39,734 nucleotides of DNA, taken from Lentisphaeria bacterium (GTDB taxonomy: Bacteria > Verrucomicrobiota > Lentisphaeria > Victivallales > Victivallaceae). Every line of letters begins with the position of its first letter. The stretch's first letter is position 1. Under the pieces are notes generated by a model that worked only from the letters and a program-made list of their open reading frames with translations, was not told the DNA's origin and did not search any database. A program made the translations under genes and the position numbers. Below, one piece after another: positions 8,290 to 15,703 of this stretch. The DNA lies in NCBI GenBank assembly GCA_017628235.1, contig JAGBZM010000004.1, positions 1 through 39,734 on the forward strand, written 5' to 3'.

Positions 8290-9081
8290 TTATTCCGGCA
8301 GATTTTTTTTCTGCTTGCGGAAAATAGACGGAGCCATGCCGTAACGTTGTTTGAACATTCTGGAAAAGTGGTAAACATCATTGATGCTGACGATACTGCA
8401 GATCTCTTTCAGAGTCATATCGGTGGTGCACAGCAGTCTGGCTGCGTATTCATAACGGCGTTTCAAAAGGTATTGATACGGCGAAGTGGACAGCTTCCGG
8501 CGGACTATCCGGTTCCTGGAACTTTTACTCATGTTTATTGAAGCGGCGACTGTTTTCAGTGACAGCGGATTCTGGTAGAAATCGTTGATTTCTCCGCAGA
8601 TGATCTGCAGCGGCACATCTTCCTGCTCTGGTTGGGAAAAGATATCTTCCGGCAATTTACGTATGCAGCTGGCGCACAGGGCGGTCAGATTGATCTTATC
8701 TCGCAGTATATTGCGTTTTTCCGGCGGAGTATCGGCCACCGCATGATAGAGGATATCCAATTCATCAGTGGCGTTGACCCGGTATATCCGGTTGCCGCGC
8801 AGCGGATTGATGATAAAATGTACTGAAAACTGCGTGAGTTTGGCCCGGCACCAGCTGGAAAAGGTGATCTGCGGCGGGATCAGATAGAAGCAATCCGGCA
8901 GAAATTCGATCTCTTTGCCGCTGCAGATGATTCCCGCCCCGTAATGGTCGTGACGGTAGAGCCGCCAGAAGCGGTTTTTCAAATTCCGGTGGTTCCATGA
9001 ACCGTAATTGAATGAGACCAGTGAATAGTTCAGAAGATCAAACTGGAACTTCAGAGCATTTTCCATATCGCCGTTTTTCAT
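8290..9081 (-). CDS. AraC-family transcriptional regulator
   Basis: The product has 263 residues. The C-terminal ~100 form the double helix-turn-helix of the family: LKTVAASINMSKSSRNRIVRR (first HTH), then MTLKEICSIVSINDVYHFSR and MFKQRYGMAPSIFRK (second HTH and its signature). The N-terminal ~150 residues look like a cupin-type sensor domain (HDHYGAGIICSGKEIEFLPDCFYLIPP), typical of sugar-responsive members. Its ATG overlaps the upstream isomerase stop by 4 bases, so it is co-translated within the operon. It probably controls its own operon in response to a sugar; the direct repeats at the promoter near 14,600 are candidate sites. No inducer can be deduced. Confidence 0.93.
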   Translation of the reverse strand: MKNGDMENALKFQFDLLNYSLVSFNYGSWNHRNLKNRFWRLYRHDHYGAGIICSGKEIEFLPDCFYLIPPQITFSSWCRAKLTQFSVHFIINPLRGNRIYRVNATDELDILYHAVADTPPEKRNILRDKINLTALCASCIRKLPEDIFSQPEQEDVPLQIICGEINDFYQNPLSLKTVAASINMSKSSRNRIVRRKLSTSPYQYLLKRRYEYAARLLCTTDMTLKEICSIVSINDVYHFSRMFKQRYGMAPSIFRKQKKNLPE

Positions 9082-9896
9082 ACTGTTTCTCCCTGGGGTG
9101 CAAAAATTTTCTGACAGTAATCAAACACTCCGGCCAGAATGGTTTTTTCCGGGATCCCCGGGGTGCGGAAGACCATTTCCAGATTGCACGGTCCGGTAAA
9201 ACCTTCCCGGCGGAGAGTCCGGAAACACTCTGCCAGCGGGATAGTGCCCTGACCCGGCGGCAGATGTTCTTCGCGCATGCCGTGATTGTCGGAAATATGT
9301 ACATGCCGGATCGAACCGGTATGTTTACGGATCACTTCAAAGGGATCTTCATGGAGATTGACATGGTTGAGGTCGAGAGTAATGAACATCCGGTTTTCTC
9401 CGAAAGAACGGGCAAAAGCGGCGACTTCATCCACATCCGGGTAACGTTCATTTACTTCCGGTTTGTAAGGGGCATTTTCCATACAGAAAATGAAGCCGTT
9501 TTTTTCCATTTTTTCCAGCAGCATGGCCGAAGTTTCGTGGAAATAAAGAGCTTTTTCCGGGGCATTGAAACGGTTCCAGTAGTGTTCAACAGCGGGAACA
9601 CCGGCAAATTCCGCAAATCTTTCCAGATATTCTCCGGCGGTACGGGCCGCATTTTCTCTGACTTCCGGAGTTGCCGAACAGCTGTCGCCGCCCATGATCC
9701 CGTGAACCGCGATCACCGGAGCGCGGGTATCCCGGAAGGCCTGACGGATACCGGTGGTATCCATTCCGGGATACATGGAGATTTCAAATCCGGCAAATCC
9801 GGTTTCCATTGCCAGATCCAATGCTTTCACCCATCCGGCATGATCTTCCGGCGGCAGGTTGAATGCACAGGTACTCAAGGTAAGCATGACACTCAT
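9078..9896 (-). CDS. Sugar phosphate isomerase/epimerase-like TIM-barrel protein
   Basis: The product has 272 residues, the usual length for the xylose isomerase-like/AP endonuclease 2 TIM-barrel family. Visible metal and active-site strands are GFAGFEISMYPG, APVIAVHGIMGG, FITLDLNHVNLHEDPFEVIRK, SIRHVHISDNHG and GPCNLEMVF, which place the expected Glu/Asp/His ligands at strand ends. Members isomerise or epimerise sugars, keto-sugars or inosose using divalent metal. There is no signal peptide, so it is cytoplasmic. It lies 25 bases after the beta-helix gene and overlaps the AraC gene. It probably processes a monosaccharide released by the operon's exported enzymes. The family is confident, the substrate unknown. 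Confidence 0.87.
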   Translation of the reverse strand: MSVMLTLSTCAFNLPPEDHAGWVKALDLAMETGFAGFEISMYPGMDTTGIRQAFRDTRAPVIAVHGIMGGDSCSATPEVRENAARTAGEYLERFAEFAGVPAVEHYWNRFNAPEKALYFHETSAMLLEKMEKNGFIFCMENAPYKPEVNERYPDVDEVAAFARSFGENRMFITLDLNHVNLHEDPFEVIRKHTGSIRHVHISDNHGMREEHLPPGQGTIPLAECFRTLRREGFTGPCNLEMVFRTPGIPEKTILAGVFDYCQKIFAPQGETV

Positions 9897-9921
9897 TTTT
9901 TATACGTTTGTTTCCCTATAT

Positions 9922-11025
9922 TTACTGAAAAAGTCCGATATTGCCGCCGTTGGTCCCATTTTTGAGCAGCGGGGAATTATCTGCCGGACGGTAATCGCCG
10001 TTGGCGGCATCTTTGAATAACGGATCGGCTTTGACGGAATTTCTGATTTCCGGGGCGGTGGACCCCGGGTTGACCGCTGAGATATTTTTCACCTGCCAGA
10101 AAAGGTTGTTTTCTGCGGTGACTTTACCGCCGTTGACCGAAATGGCCACCCGGGTCTTACAGATGGCGTTATCCCGGATGAGTACCGAAGCATCAGGGGC
10201 GGTTTTGGGGATGATGAATGCATAGAGGCAATCATAGATGCAATTATTGGCATAGATCGTTGAACCGCTGAAACTTTTACCTCCGGCATCAAAGGCGGTT
10301 TTTACATTTTCAAATAAATTGGCCGAAATGACGTTGCCGCTGCCGGAATGCCAGAGTTTGATTCCGGCTTTACCGCCGAAAATGGAGTTGCCGGTCACTT
10401 GCGTATTGCCGGCTTTGTTGTACAGAAAGACCGCCAGTGTGCAGTTTTCAAAACGGTTGTTGGCAAGCTGATTCAATTCCGAACCGTTGAGCCGGATACC
10501 GAAGTCACTCATATTGACAAAACTGTTATTGACGATCCGGTGTTCGCCGCTGTTGAAAAGGAGAATACCGTTTTCTCCATCGGTGAACTGATTGTTTTCC
10601 ACCGTCACTCCGTTGGAATTGAGCAGGGCGATTGCCGAAGATCGGTTGAAGGTGTTGCCGGAAACAGTACCTTTGGCGTACTGGATCCTGATGCTTCCAT
10701 CAATATGGCGGGCCGGAGTTTTGCAGATGAGATGGTCAAAGGTGCAGTTTTTCAGTGAAATATTGCCGTTGCTGAAGCGGATGCGGAATTGTTTTTCCAC
10801 CGGATTTTCAGCGGTGAATTCCGCGCCGTCGGCAGAGAAGCTGCCCTGCTGGACGATCAATTCACCCTTGCCTTTGAAAATGACTTTGCATCCGGGTTTG
10901 ATCAAAAGATCCTGTTTGGCGATAACGACCTCTTTGTCAATGATTTTTTCACCTTCCCAGACGGTTTGTCCGGGAAGAGTGAGCCAGGAAAATACAGCAG
11001 CGCAGAGTACGGAAAACTTTTTCAT
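9922..11025 (-). CDS. Exported right-handed parallel beta-helix protein
   Basis: The product has 367 residues. I place the start at the ATG that overlaps the stop of the upstream enzyme by 4 bases; it opens a signal peptide (MKKFSVLCAAVFSWLTLPGQ) after a GGAGAAACAAACG ribosome region. A longer frame to 11160 would overlap the upstream gene. After about residue 60 the sequence is a run of short beta-helix rungs (NGVTVENNQF, GENGILLFNSGEHRIVNNSF, FGIRLNGSELNQLANNRF, KAGIKLWHSGSGNVISANLF). This NosD/pectate-lyase-type fold is found in polysaccharide lyases, epimerases and adhesins. No lyase active-site motif is obvious. It could bind or cleave a polysaccharide outside the cytoplasm. Confidence 0.85.
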   Translation of the reverse strand: MKKFSVLCAAVFSWLTLPGQTVWEGEKIIDKEVVIAKQDLLIKPGCKVIFKGKGELIVQQGSFSADGAEFTAENPVEKQFRIRFSNGNISLKNCTFDHLICKTPARHIDGSIRIQYAKGTVSGNTFNRSSAIALLNSNGVTVENNQFTDGENGILLFNSGEHRIVNNSFVNMSDFGIRLNGSELNQLANNRFENCTLAVFLYNKAGNTQVTGNSIFGGKAGIKLWHSGSGNVISANLFENVKTAFDAGGKSFSGSTIYANNCIYDCLYAFIIPKTAPDASVLIRDNAICKTRVAISVNGGKVTAENNLFWQVKNISAVNPGSTAPEIRNSVKADPLFKDAANGDYRPADNSPLLKNGTNGGNIGLFQ

Positions 11026-13745
11026 CGTTTGTTTCTCCTCAACTTGATATTGGTAAAATATTCGATTGCATCCTGCACGATTTGGGCATTGATCCCGGAA
11101 AGTTCCGTTTGGGCGGTGACGAAAGTGTTGTTCACTCCTTCGAGATTGACCATGCCGCAAAATACCGCTTTGCCCAGACCGGCGCGTCCTCTGACGACCA
11201 CCGGCTTCCCGTCAGTCGAAGTAACGGTCGTTTCGCCGTCTTTGCCCGGTATCAATTCAAAATAATCGACATACATGCTTTTTACAAGGGTGCCGTCAGA
11301 CTTTTTCAGTTTTCTCTGGAAATTGTCCACTCTTGCCGGAGAAGTTTTCACGATTTCCGGGAATGGGGTTTTACTGTCGAAGCGTTCATGGCCGCAGAGC
11401 ATTCCCTCCAGCAGCACGCCGCCGCCGCCTTTGCGGACATAGGCGGGGATATTCTGGAAAAACTCTGCTTTTTTATAGTTTCCGGCGGTAACGATTACGC
11501 AGTCATATTTATCCAGTTCTGCCAGAGAGATATTGTCGATAAGCGTGGCACGGACATTGGCAAATCGGTCCAGAAACTTTTTGATCCCGACCGCTGAATC
11601 GCCTTGAGTAATGCCGACTTTGATAAATCTGCCGATACGCCGGGGCTGCAGCAGCACCTGAGCAGAAGCTCTGGCTTCATCGAGCTGTTTCTGCATGGTA
11701 TTCCGGTCAAGGCTCCAACTTATACGGCGCGCCATACTTTTTTCAGCGCGCAGAGCATCCAGATTTTTTTCGGCGGCAGTATAATCGGCATCCAGTTCTT
11801 TTTGGGCTTTTTCGAGCAGTTTCAACGCCTGAACGTTGTTTCCGGCGGCGATCAATTCTCCGGCACAGCGGATATTGTACTGGGCTCTGGCGGCGGCGAG
11901 CCACAGCGGAGCCAGCCGGGCGAAATTGACCAGATACCTGCGCTGATAAGGGTTGACCGAATCAAAATATTTTCCGGCACTTGCCAGTTGTTTGCAGACT
12001 GATTCAGCGGCAATGACCTGACGGCGCATGAGTTCCGGGGAATCCTCCACCGGCGGCAGGGAATTATTGACCAGAGTATCTTTTTTGACATTGGGATCGT
12101 ACATCGGATCGCGGCGGACTTTATTCCAGTAGGTGATGACCGCTGCCGGATTTTCGATATACCGGGGCATGATGCCGCTGGCCATGACGGCGGTCATATA
12201 CGGAGCGAGTTCCTTTCCCCAGAAAGTGTGACAGATCCGGGGCAGGGTTTTTTCCATGATGACTGCCGGGCCGGTGTGATCTTTCAAGCCGTCATAAAAA
12301 GCTCCGCCGGGGTAGATCCCGCTGCCCGGAGCGTTCCGGTTCCAGGTGTGTTCTCCGGCGAGGAAGATCGATTCCCACTGGCCGAATGTGTCCTGAGCCA
12401 CCGAGAGGAATACGTTTTCGGAATTTTCTTCGTACAGACTGCCGGCATAGCGGTGATAGGTGGCAAAGATACCGGCAGAAAGACAGTAGTGATCGGTATA
12501 ATTGATTTTGCGTTTGCTGCCGATGATTTCGCGGTACTCTTTCATGATGGAATGTCCGGGCATCCAGATGTTGAAAAAGAAGTTTTCATCTTTAATACCG
12601 GAACTGATATTTTTCCAATATTCAGTGACATTGGTATTGAATCTGCGGTCTCTCCTGTTCCGGGGAACGGCCAGCATATCTGCGTGATAAGGATAAATGC
12701 ATGAACCGATGACCGCTTCGGGGAAGTGTTTGCGCAGAGTGTTGTTGAGGATGTTGAATTGTCTGACTCCGGCTTTCCATCGCTCATCATCTTTGAATTT
12801 TTCCCGGCATTTCTGACAGCGTCGGCTCCAGAATTCCGGGTCTTTTTCCGAACCGCCATCGACCGGATGGATGACGAGCAGAAGTTTGGAAACGCCGAAT
12901 TTTTTCAGGAATTCCACCTGTCTTACGGCATTTTCTTCCGTAGCCCGGTCATCCGACCAGCAGTAGTAGCTTTCCACCCGGCGCGATGGACGGCCATCGG
13001 CGACGCAGTGCCAGTTTTTCAGGGTGGTACCGGCCGGTTTGGTAGTTTGATTGTACAGAGAAGTATTGGGCCAGATGCAGATCCAGATGCCGCGTTCTTC
13101 GGCGTAACGGCAAATTTCGGAAATAACTTCCAACTCCGCATCGGACAAGGTTTGACTGGTACGGTGAAAATCGGAAATAATATTGATCTTGTGGCGGAAC
13201 AGTGCATCAATGGCGGCTTTAGATCCGGCAAGGCCGCGTTCACCGTAATTCCACTTGGCGATGCCCCGGCCGTAGGACATTGCCCCGCGCCAGAGGATGT
13301 CCGGATAATCCCTGACAACGGTACATTCAATTTGTCCATCGGCAGCCATCTGGCGCAAAGTTACTGCACCATAGAGAGTTCCGATGTTATCGAAGCCGAC
13401 TGCTGCGATTTTTCCGTCAACGGCTTTGATCGTGTACCCTTGTTTTTTCTGCGGCACATCCAGAGCGAAATCCCGGATCAGCATCTCCCCCTCCGGTGAA
13501 GAAGCGACGGCGATATAGATGCCTTTTTCAGCGGTATTATTGAAGCCTTTGATCCTTTTTCTGTTTCCGGGAATTTCTCCGGCACCGATTTCACACTGCT
13601 TCTGATCCTGATAAAATACCGGCAGTCCGGTGATGGAAAAAGTGCCGTTGCCGGGGATATATTCTTTGACTTCCGGCTGCAGTACCGGTCTTGCGGCAAT
13701 CGGGAGAGTCACCAAAAAGAACAATATCAAAACAAACTTCTGCAT
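11022..13745 (-). CDS. Large exported GH20/hexosaminidase-like enzyme
   Basis: The product has 907 residues. I chose the ATG at 13745, which has AAGGG 8 bases upstream and begins a signal peptide (MQKFVLILFFLVTLPIAARP); a GTG six codons earlier is less likely. The N-terminal ~130 residues resemble the GH20 accessory domain (QGYTIKAVDGKIAAVGFDNI, GTLYGAVTLRQM). A barrel follows (VVRDYPDILWRGAMSYGRG, EISEICRYAEERGIWICIWP-like strand, KLLLVIHPVDGGSEKDPEFW, CQKCREKF). This layout fits GH20/GH84-type hexosaminidase relatives, but the HxGGDE motif is absent, so catalytic residues are uncertain. The C-terminal ~200 residues look like a Rossmann/GATase-like domain (YDCVIVTAGNYKKAEFF, RKGGGGVLLEGML). 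The gene follows the pseudopilin by 18 bases and overlaps the beta-helix gene by 4. Confidence 0.75.
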   Translation of the reverse strand: MQKFVLILFFLVTLPIAARPVLQPEVKEYIPGNGTFSITGLPVFYQDQKQCEIGAGEIPGNRKRIKGFNNTAEKGIYIAVASSPEGEMLIRDFALDVPQKKQGYTIKAVDGKIAAVGFDNIGTLYGAVTLRQMAADGQIECTVVRDYPDILWRGAMSYGRGIAKWNYGERGLAGSKAAIDALFRHKINIISDFHRTSQTLSDAELEVISEICRYAEERGIWICIWPNTSLYNQTTKPAGTTLKNWHCVADGRPSRRVESYYCWSDDRATEENAVRQVEFLKKFGVSKLLLVIHPVDGGSEKDPEFWSRRCQKCREKFKDDERWKAGVRQFNILNNTLRKHFPEAVIGSCIYPYHADMLAVPRNRRDRRFNTNVTEYWKNISSGIKDENFFFNIWMPGHSIMKEYREIIGSKRKINYTDHYCLSAGIFATYHRYAGSLYEENSENVFLSVAQDTFGQWESIFLAGEHTWNRNAPGSGIYPGGAFYDGLKDHTGPAVIMEKTLPRICHTFWGKELAPYMTAVMASGIMPRYIENPAAVITYWNKVRRDPMYDPNVKKDTLVNNSLPPVEDSPELMRRQVIAAESVCKQLASAGKYFDSVNPYQRRYLVNFARLAPLWLAAARAQYNIRCAGELIAAGNNVQALKLLEKAQKELDADYTAAEKNLDALRAEKSMARRISWSLDRNTMQKQLDEARASAQVLLQPRRIGRFIKVGITQGDSAVGIKKFLDRFANVRATLIDNISLAELDKYDCVIVTAGNYKKAEFFQNIPAYVRKGGGGVLLEGMLCGHERFDSKTPFPEIVKTSPARVDNFQRKLKKSDGTLVKSMYVDYFELIPGKDGETTVTSTDGKPVVVRGRAGLGKAVFCGMVNLEGVNNTFVTAQTELSGINAQIVQDAIEYFTNIKLRRNKR

Positions 13746-13763
13746 TTTCAATCCCTTTTGCAC

Positions 13764-14543
13764 TCAGTAGTAATAAGTTGCTCCATCTTTGAGGTAATAG
13801 GGTTTGGGATTGCCTTTTTCCTTATTGTGAGGATAAATGGCATAGATCATATCAGCCGGGCGGGGATTATTCGGGTAGGAACTGCCGTATGTCGTTCCTT
13901 TTTCGCTGGTAAGTACGGTTCCGCTTACTTCCAGATAATTTACCCGGTTGCTGTGACGGTAGGCCGCCTGGCTGCCTTTGTTACCGATTTCCCAGCGTCC
14001 TTTACAGGCTTTTTCTGCTTCACCCTCAACGGCGATACCCATGAAAGAGTTTGTCGGATCACAGAAATCGGCGAGATAGGCAAGTTTGGGCAGCATCGGA
14101 TCGGCACTTGCTTTGATTTTGCAAAGAGTATCACTTCCGGCACCGATCATATTCGGTACACCATAGCCCTGAACCCGGCTCAAATAGACTTCCTGAGCTG
14201 TCGGCAGTACTCCGGACGGGCAGGTCCAGAGAGATCCGGAAGTACTGTTATAATCCCAACCGTTGTACGGGGCCAGCCGTTCCGGGACGTTGACATAAGT
14301 ATTCCCGATGGTATTATCAGTGGCCGGCAGGAGATCATCGTTTGCCTGCAGATACATATTCAAAGAAGTCCCAAGCTGTTTGAGATTGCTGATGCAGGCA
14401 GCACTGCGGCCGCGTTCACGGGCGGAATTGAGAGCCGGAAGCAGGATCGCCGCCAATATCGCAATGATCGCGATGACGACTAAAAGTTCGATAAGCGTGA
14501 AGCCGTACGGCTTCACTTTCTGACTGGAAAGTGAATGTTTCAT
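13764..14543 (-). CDS. Type II secretion/type IV pilin-like pseudopilin (prepilin N-terminal methylation domain)
   Basis: The product has 259 residues. The start at 14543 has a strong AAAGGAG site 8 bases upstream; a longer frame to 14810 runs through the promoter and is not coding. The class III signal is clear: a short basic leader ending in PYG, cleavage at Gly14/Phe15, Glu at mature position 5 (FTLIE), then a hydrophobic helix [20 protein letters not shown]. The basic linker and [20 protein letters not shown] are typical of Lentisphaerota/Planctomycete pseudopilins. Near the C-terminus, [16 protein letters not shown] resembles the RH-x-x-x-x-N-x-L-F-A-D-G-x-V motif of that group, but the Asp-Gly is altered. 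It would sit in the inner membrane and assemble in a secretion pseudopilus or on the surface. It is the first gene of the glycan operon. Confidence 0.92.
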   Translation of the reverse strand: MKHSLSSQKVKPYGFTLIELLVVIAIIAILAAILLPALNSARERGRSAACISNLKQLGTSLNMYLQANDDLLPATDNTIGNTYVNVPERLAPYNGWDYNSTSGSLWTCPSGVLPTAQEVYLSRVQGYGVPNMIGAGSDTLCKIKASADPMLPKLAYLADFCDPTNSFMGIAVEGEAEKACKGRWEIGNKGSQAAYRHSNRVNYLEVSGTVLTSEKGTTYGSSYPNNPRPADMIYAIYPHNKEKGNPKPYYLKDGATYYY

Positions 14544-14570
14544 TTTGAGTTTTCTCCTTTGTTTCAGGTT

Positions 14571-14625
14571 GTTGTTATTGCGCGGCAGCCGCGTTGTTAC
14601 GGAGAAAATATATCCCGCGTTGTTA
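14571..14625. repeat. Three direct GTTGTTA repeats in the pseudopilin promoter/leader
   Basis: GTTGTTA occurs at 14571-14577, 14593-14599 and 14619-14625. The last two lie in an 11-base repeat, CCGCGTTGTTA (14589-14599 and 14615-14625, start-to-start 26 bases). The first and third share GTTGTTATTG. One copy lies in the promoter spacer and one near the predicted transcription start. Tandem direct repeats of this kind are typical of AraC-family operators; that function is inferred. Confidence 0.5.
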
Positions 14626-14635
14626 TTGATATCAA
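14607..14635 (-). promoter_or_regulatory. Sigma-70-type promoter of the pseudopilin-led operon
   Basis: On the minus strand, TTGATA (-35, 14635-14630) and TATATT (-10, 14612-14607) are separated by exactly 17 bases, each 5 of 6 to consensus. Transcription would begin near 14,600, leaving a leader of about 57 bases before the pseudopilin ATG. A small GC hairpin (CGCGG-CAG-CCGCG, 14581-14593) lies in the leader. Confidence 0.7.
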
Positions 14636-14722
14636 ACCTGATACAATGAAGAAAACAGTCAAATGGATGAAGAAAAATACACCCATGCAGAAAAGCTGCA
14701 AAAAGGTGATTTTGTGGTTTTG

Positions 14723-14746
14723 CCGCTGCGCCGGCAGGCGCAGCGG
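14723..14746. terminator. Perfect 10-bp GC hairpin after the ACT-domain gene
   Basis: CCGCTGCGCC (14723-14732) and GGCGCAGCGG (14737-14746) form a perfect stem with a 4-base loop. It is 30 bases beyond the stop of the minus-strand ACT gene and upstream of the pseudopilin promoter, so ending the long housekeeping transcript is the natural role. The T-run expected on the minus strand is missing (CAAAACCACAAAATC follows). The T-rich side is on the plus strand (GTTTATTT). Termination is therefore only probable. Confidence 0.45.
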
Positions 14747-14775
14747 GTTTATTTAAGACGGTGTGTTCACCGTTT

Positions 14776-15216
14776 TCAGCTGCGGATTTCGTCAGCTGTG
14801 AGCAATTCAATTCCGGCGGCGGTCAATTTTCCGGCCGCAGATTCCTGATCGTCGAAGCGGAAAATTATGACCGCTTTGCCCTGCTTGGCCGAGGGGATGG
14901 CGTACATGTACTCCACCGACATTCCCAGAGAACCGGTCTTTTCAAAAACTCCGGCCAGTCCGCCGGCACAATCGGGTACGGCGATGGCCAGCACGTTATT
15001 CTCCCGGGTGATGAATCCGGCTGATTTCAAGGCGGCATTGCCCCGGTCGATATCATCGAGCAGCATTCGCAGGATACCGAATTCAGTAGTGTCAGCCACG
15101 TTCATGGCACAGATATTGACATGGGCATCTTTCAGTACCCGGCAAACTTCCGAGATGGCACCAGGGCGGTTTTCAACGAAAAGAGAGAGTTGCTTGAGAT
15201 TTTTCATATTCTGCAT
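14776..15216 (-). CDS. Tandem ACT-domain protein linked to indolepyruvate oxidoreductase
   Basis: The product has 146 residues (143 if it starts at the ATG at 15207). It carries two ACT domains: [20 protein letters not shown] (about residues 6-70) and [20 protein letters not shown] (about 73-140). ACT domains bind amino acids. Stand-alone tandem ACT proteins of this size are commonly encoded beside iorAB and phenylacetate-CoA ligase genes. It follows iorB by 11 bases and ends the long minus-strand operon. A role in sensing an aromatic or branched-chain amino acid to regulate the Ior complex is likely from context and unproven. Confidence 0.88.
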   Translation of the reverse strand: MQNMKNLKQLSLFVENRPGAISEVCRVLKDAHVNICAMNVADTTEFGILRMLLDDIDRGNAALKSAGFITRENNVLAIAVPDCAGGLAGVFEKTGSLGMSVEYMYAIPSAKQGKAVIIFRFDDQESAAGKLTAAGIELLTADEIRS

Positions 15217-15227
15217 CTTTCAGTGGA

Positions 15228-15701
15228 TTATTGATTTCTGCCGAGTTTGAACATTTCTTCATTGGCCGCATGCAGTTTTTCGGGGAAAGCGCGCTTCAGC
15301 GCGGCGAGGAAGAGCGATTCATCAAATTGCGGCAATTTGGCTGAGAGCGCACCCAGCAGCATCACATTGAGAGCTTTGGGGGTGGCAAGTTTATCTGTCG
15401 GCACATCTGCGGGAGCAATAACGATGCCGTCATCTTTCAATACCGGACGGGCCACATCCAGCTGGGAATCATCCAGTACCACCAGAATATCCCCTTCTCC
15501 GGCCGGAACCATCGGGCTGTTCACCTTTTCTCCGAACCGCACTTCGCTGGAGACCGAACCGCCGCGCTGACTCATACCGTGAACTTCACTCTTTTTGACA
15601 TCCAGTCCGGCAGAAAAGATGACATCCGCCAGAATATCCGTGATCTTCAAAACTCCCTGACCGCCCAATCCGGCGGCGATAATATTGGTAACTTTGCTCA
15701 T
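15228..15701 (-). CDS. iorB: Indolepyruvate:ferredoxin oxidoreductase, beta subunit
   Basis: The product has 157 residues. The N-terminal glycine loop IIAAGLGGQGVLKITDIL and KKSEVHGMSQRGGSVSSEVRFG are signatures of the gamma/beta-type domain of 2-ketoacid:ferredoxin oxidoreductases. IorB pairs with IorA to oxidatively decarboxylate aryl pyruvates (indolepyruvate, phenylpyruvate) to aryl-acetyl-CoA with reduction of ferredoxin, or to run the reverse reductive carboxylation in anaerobes. At 157 residues it is shorter than many IorB proteins (about 190-200). Only 2 bases separate it from iorA, so the two are coupled. Confidence 0.93.
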   Translation of the reverse strand: MSKVTNIIAAGLGGQGVLKITDILADVIFSAGLDVKKSEVHGMSQRGGSVSSEVRFGEKVNSPMVPAGEGDILVVLDDSQLDVARPVLKDDGIVIAPADVPTDKLATPKALNVMLLGALSAKLPQFDESLFLAALKRAFPEKLHAANEEMFKLGRNQ

Positions 15702-15703
15702 TT

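Noticed and set aside
14663-14848. Small plus-strand frame starting [22 protein letters not shown]
   Set aside because: The first residues look protein-like, but it has no ribosome site, crosses the GC hairpin and runs into the antisense of the ACT gene.
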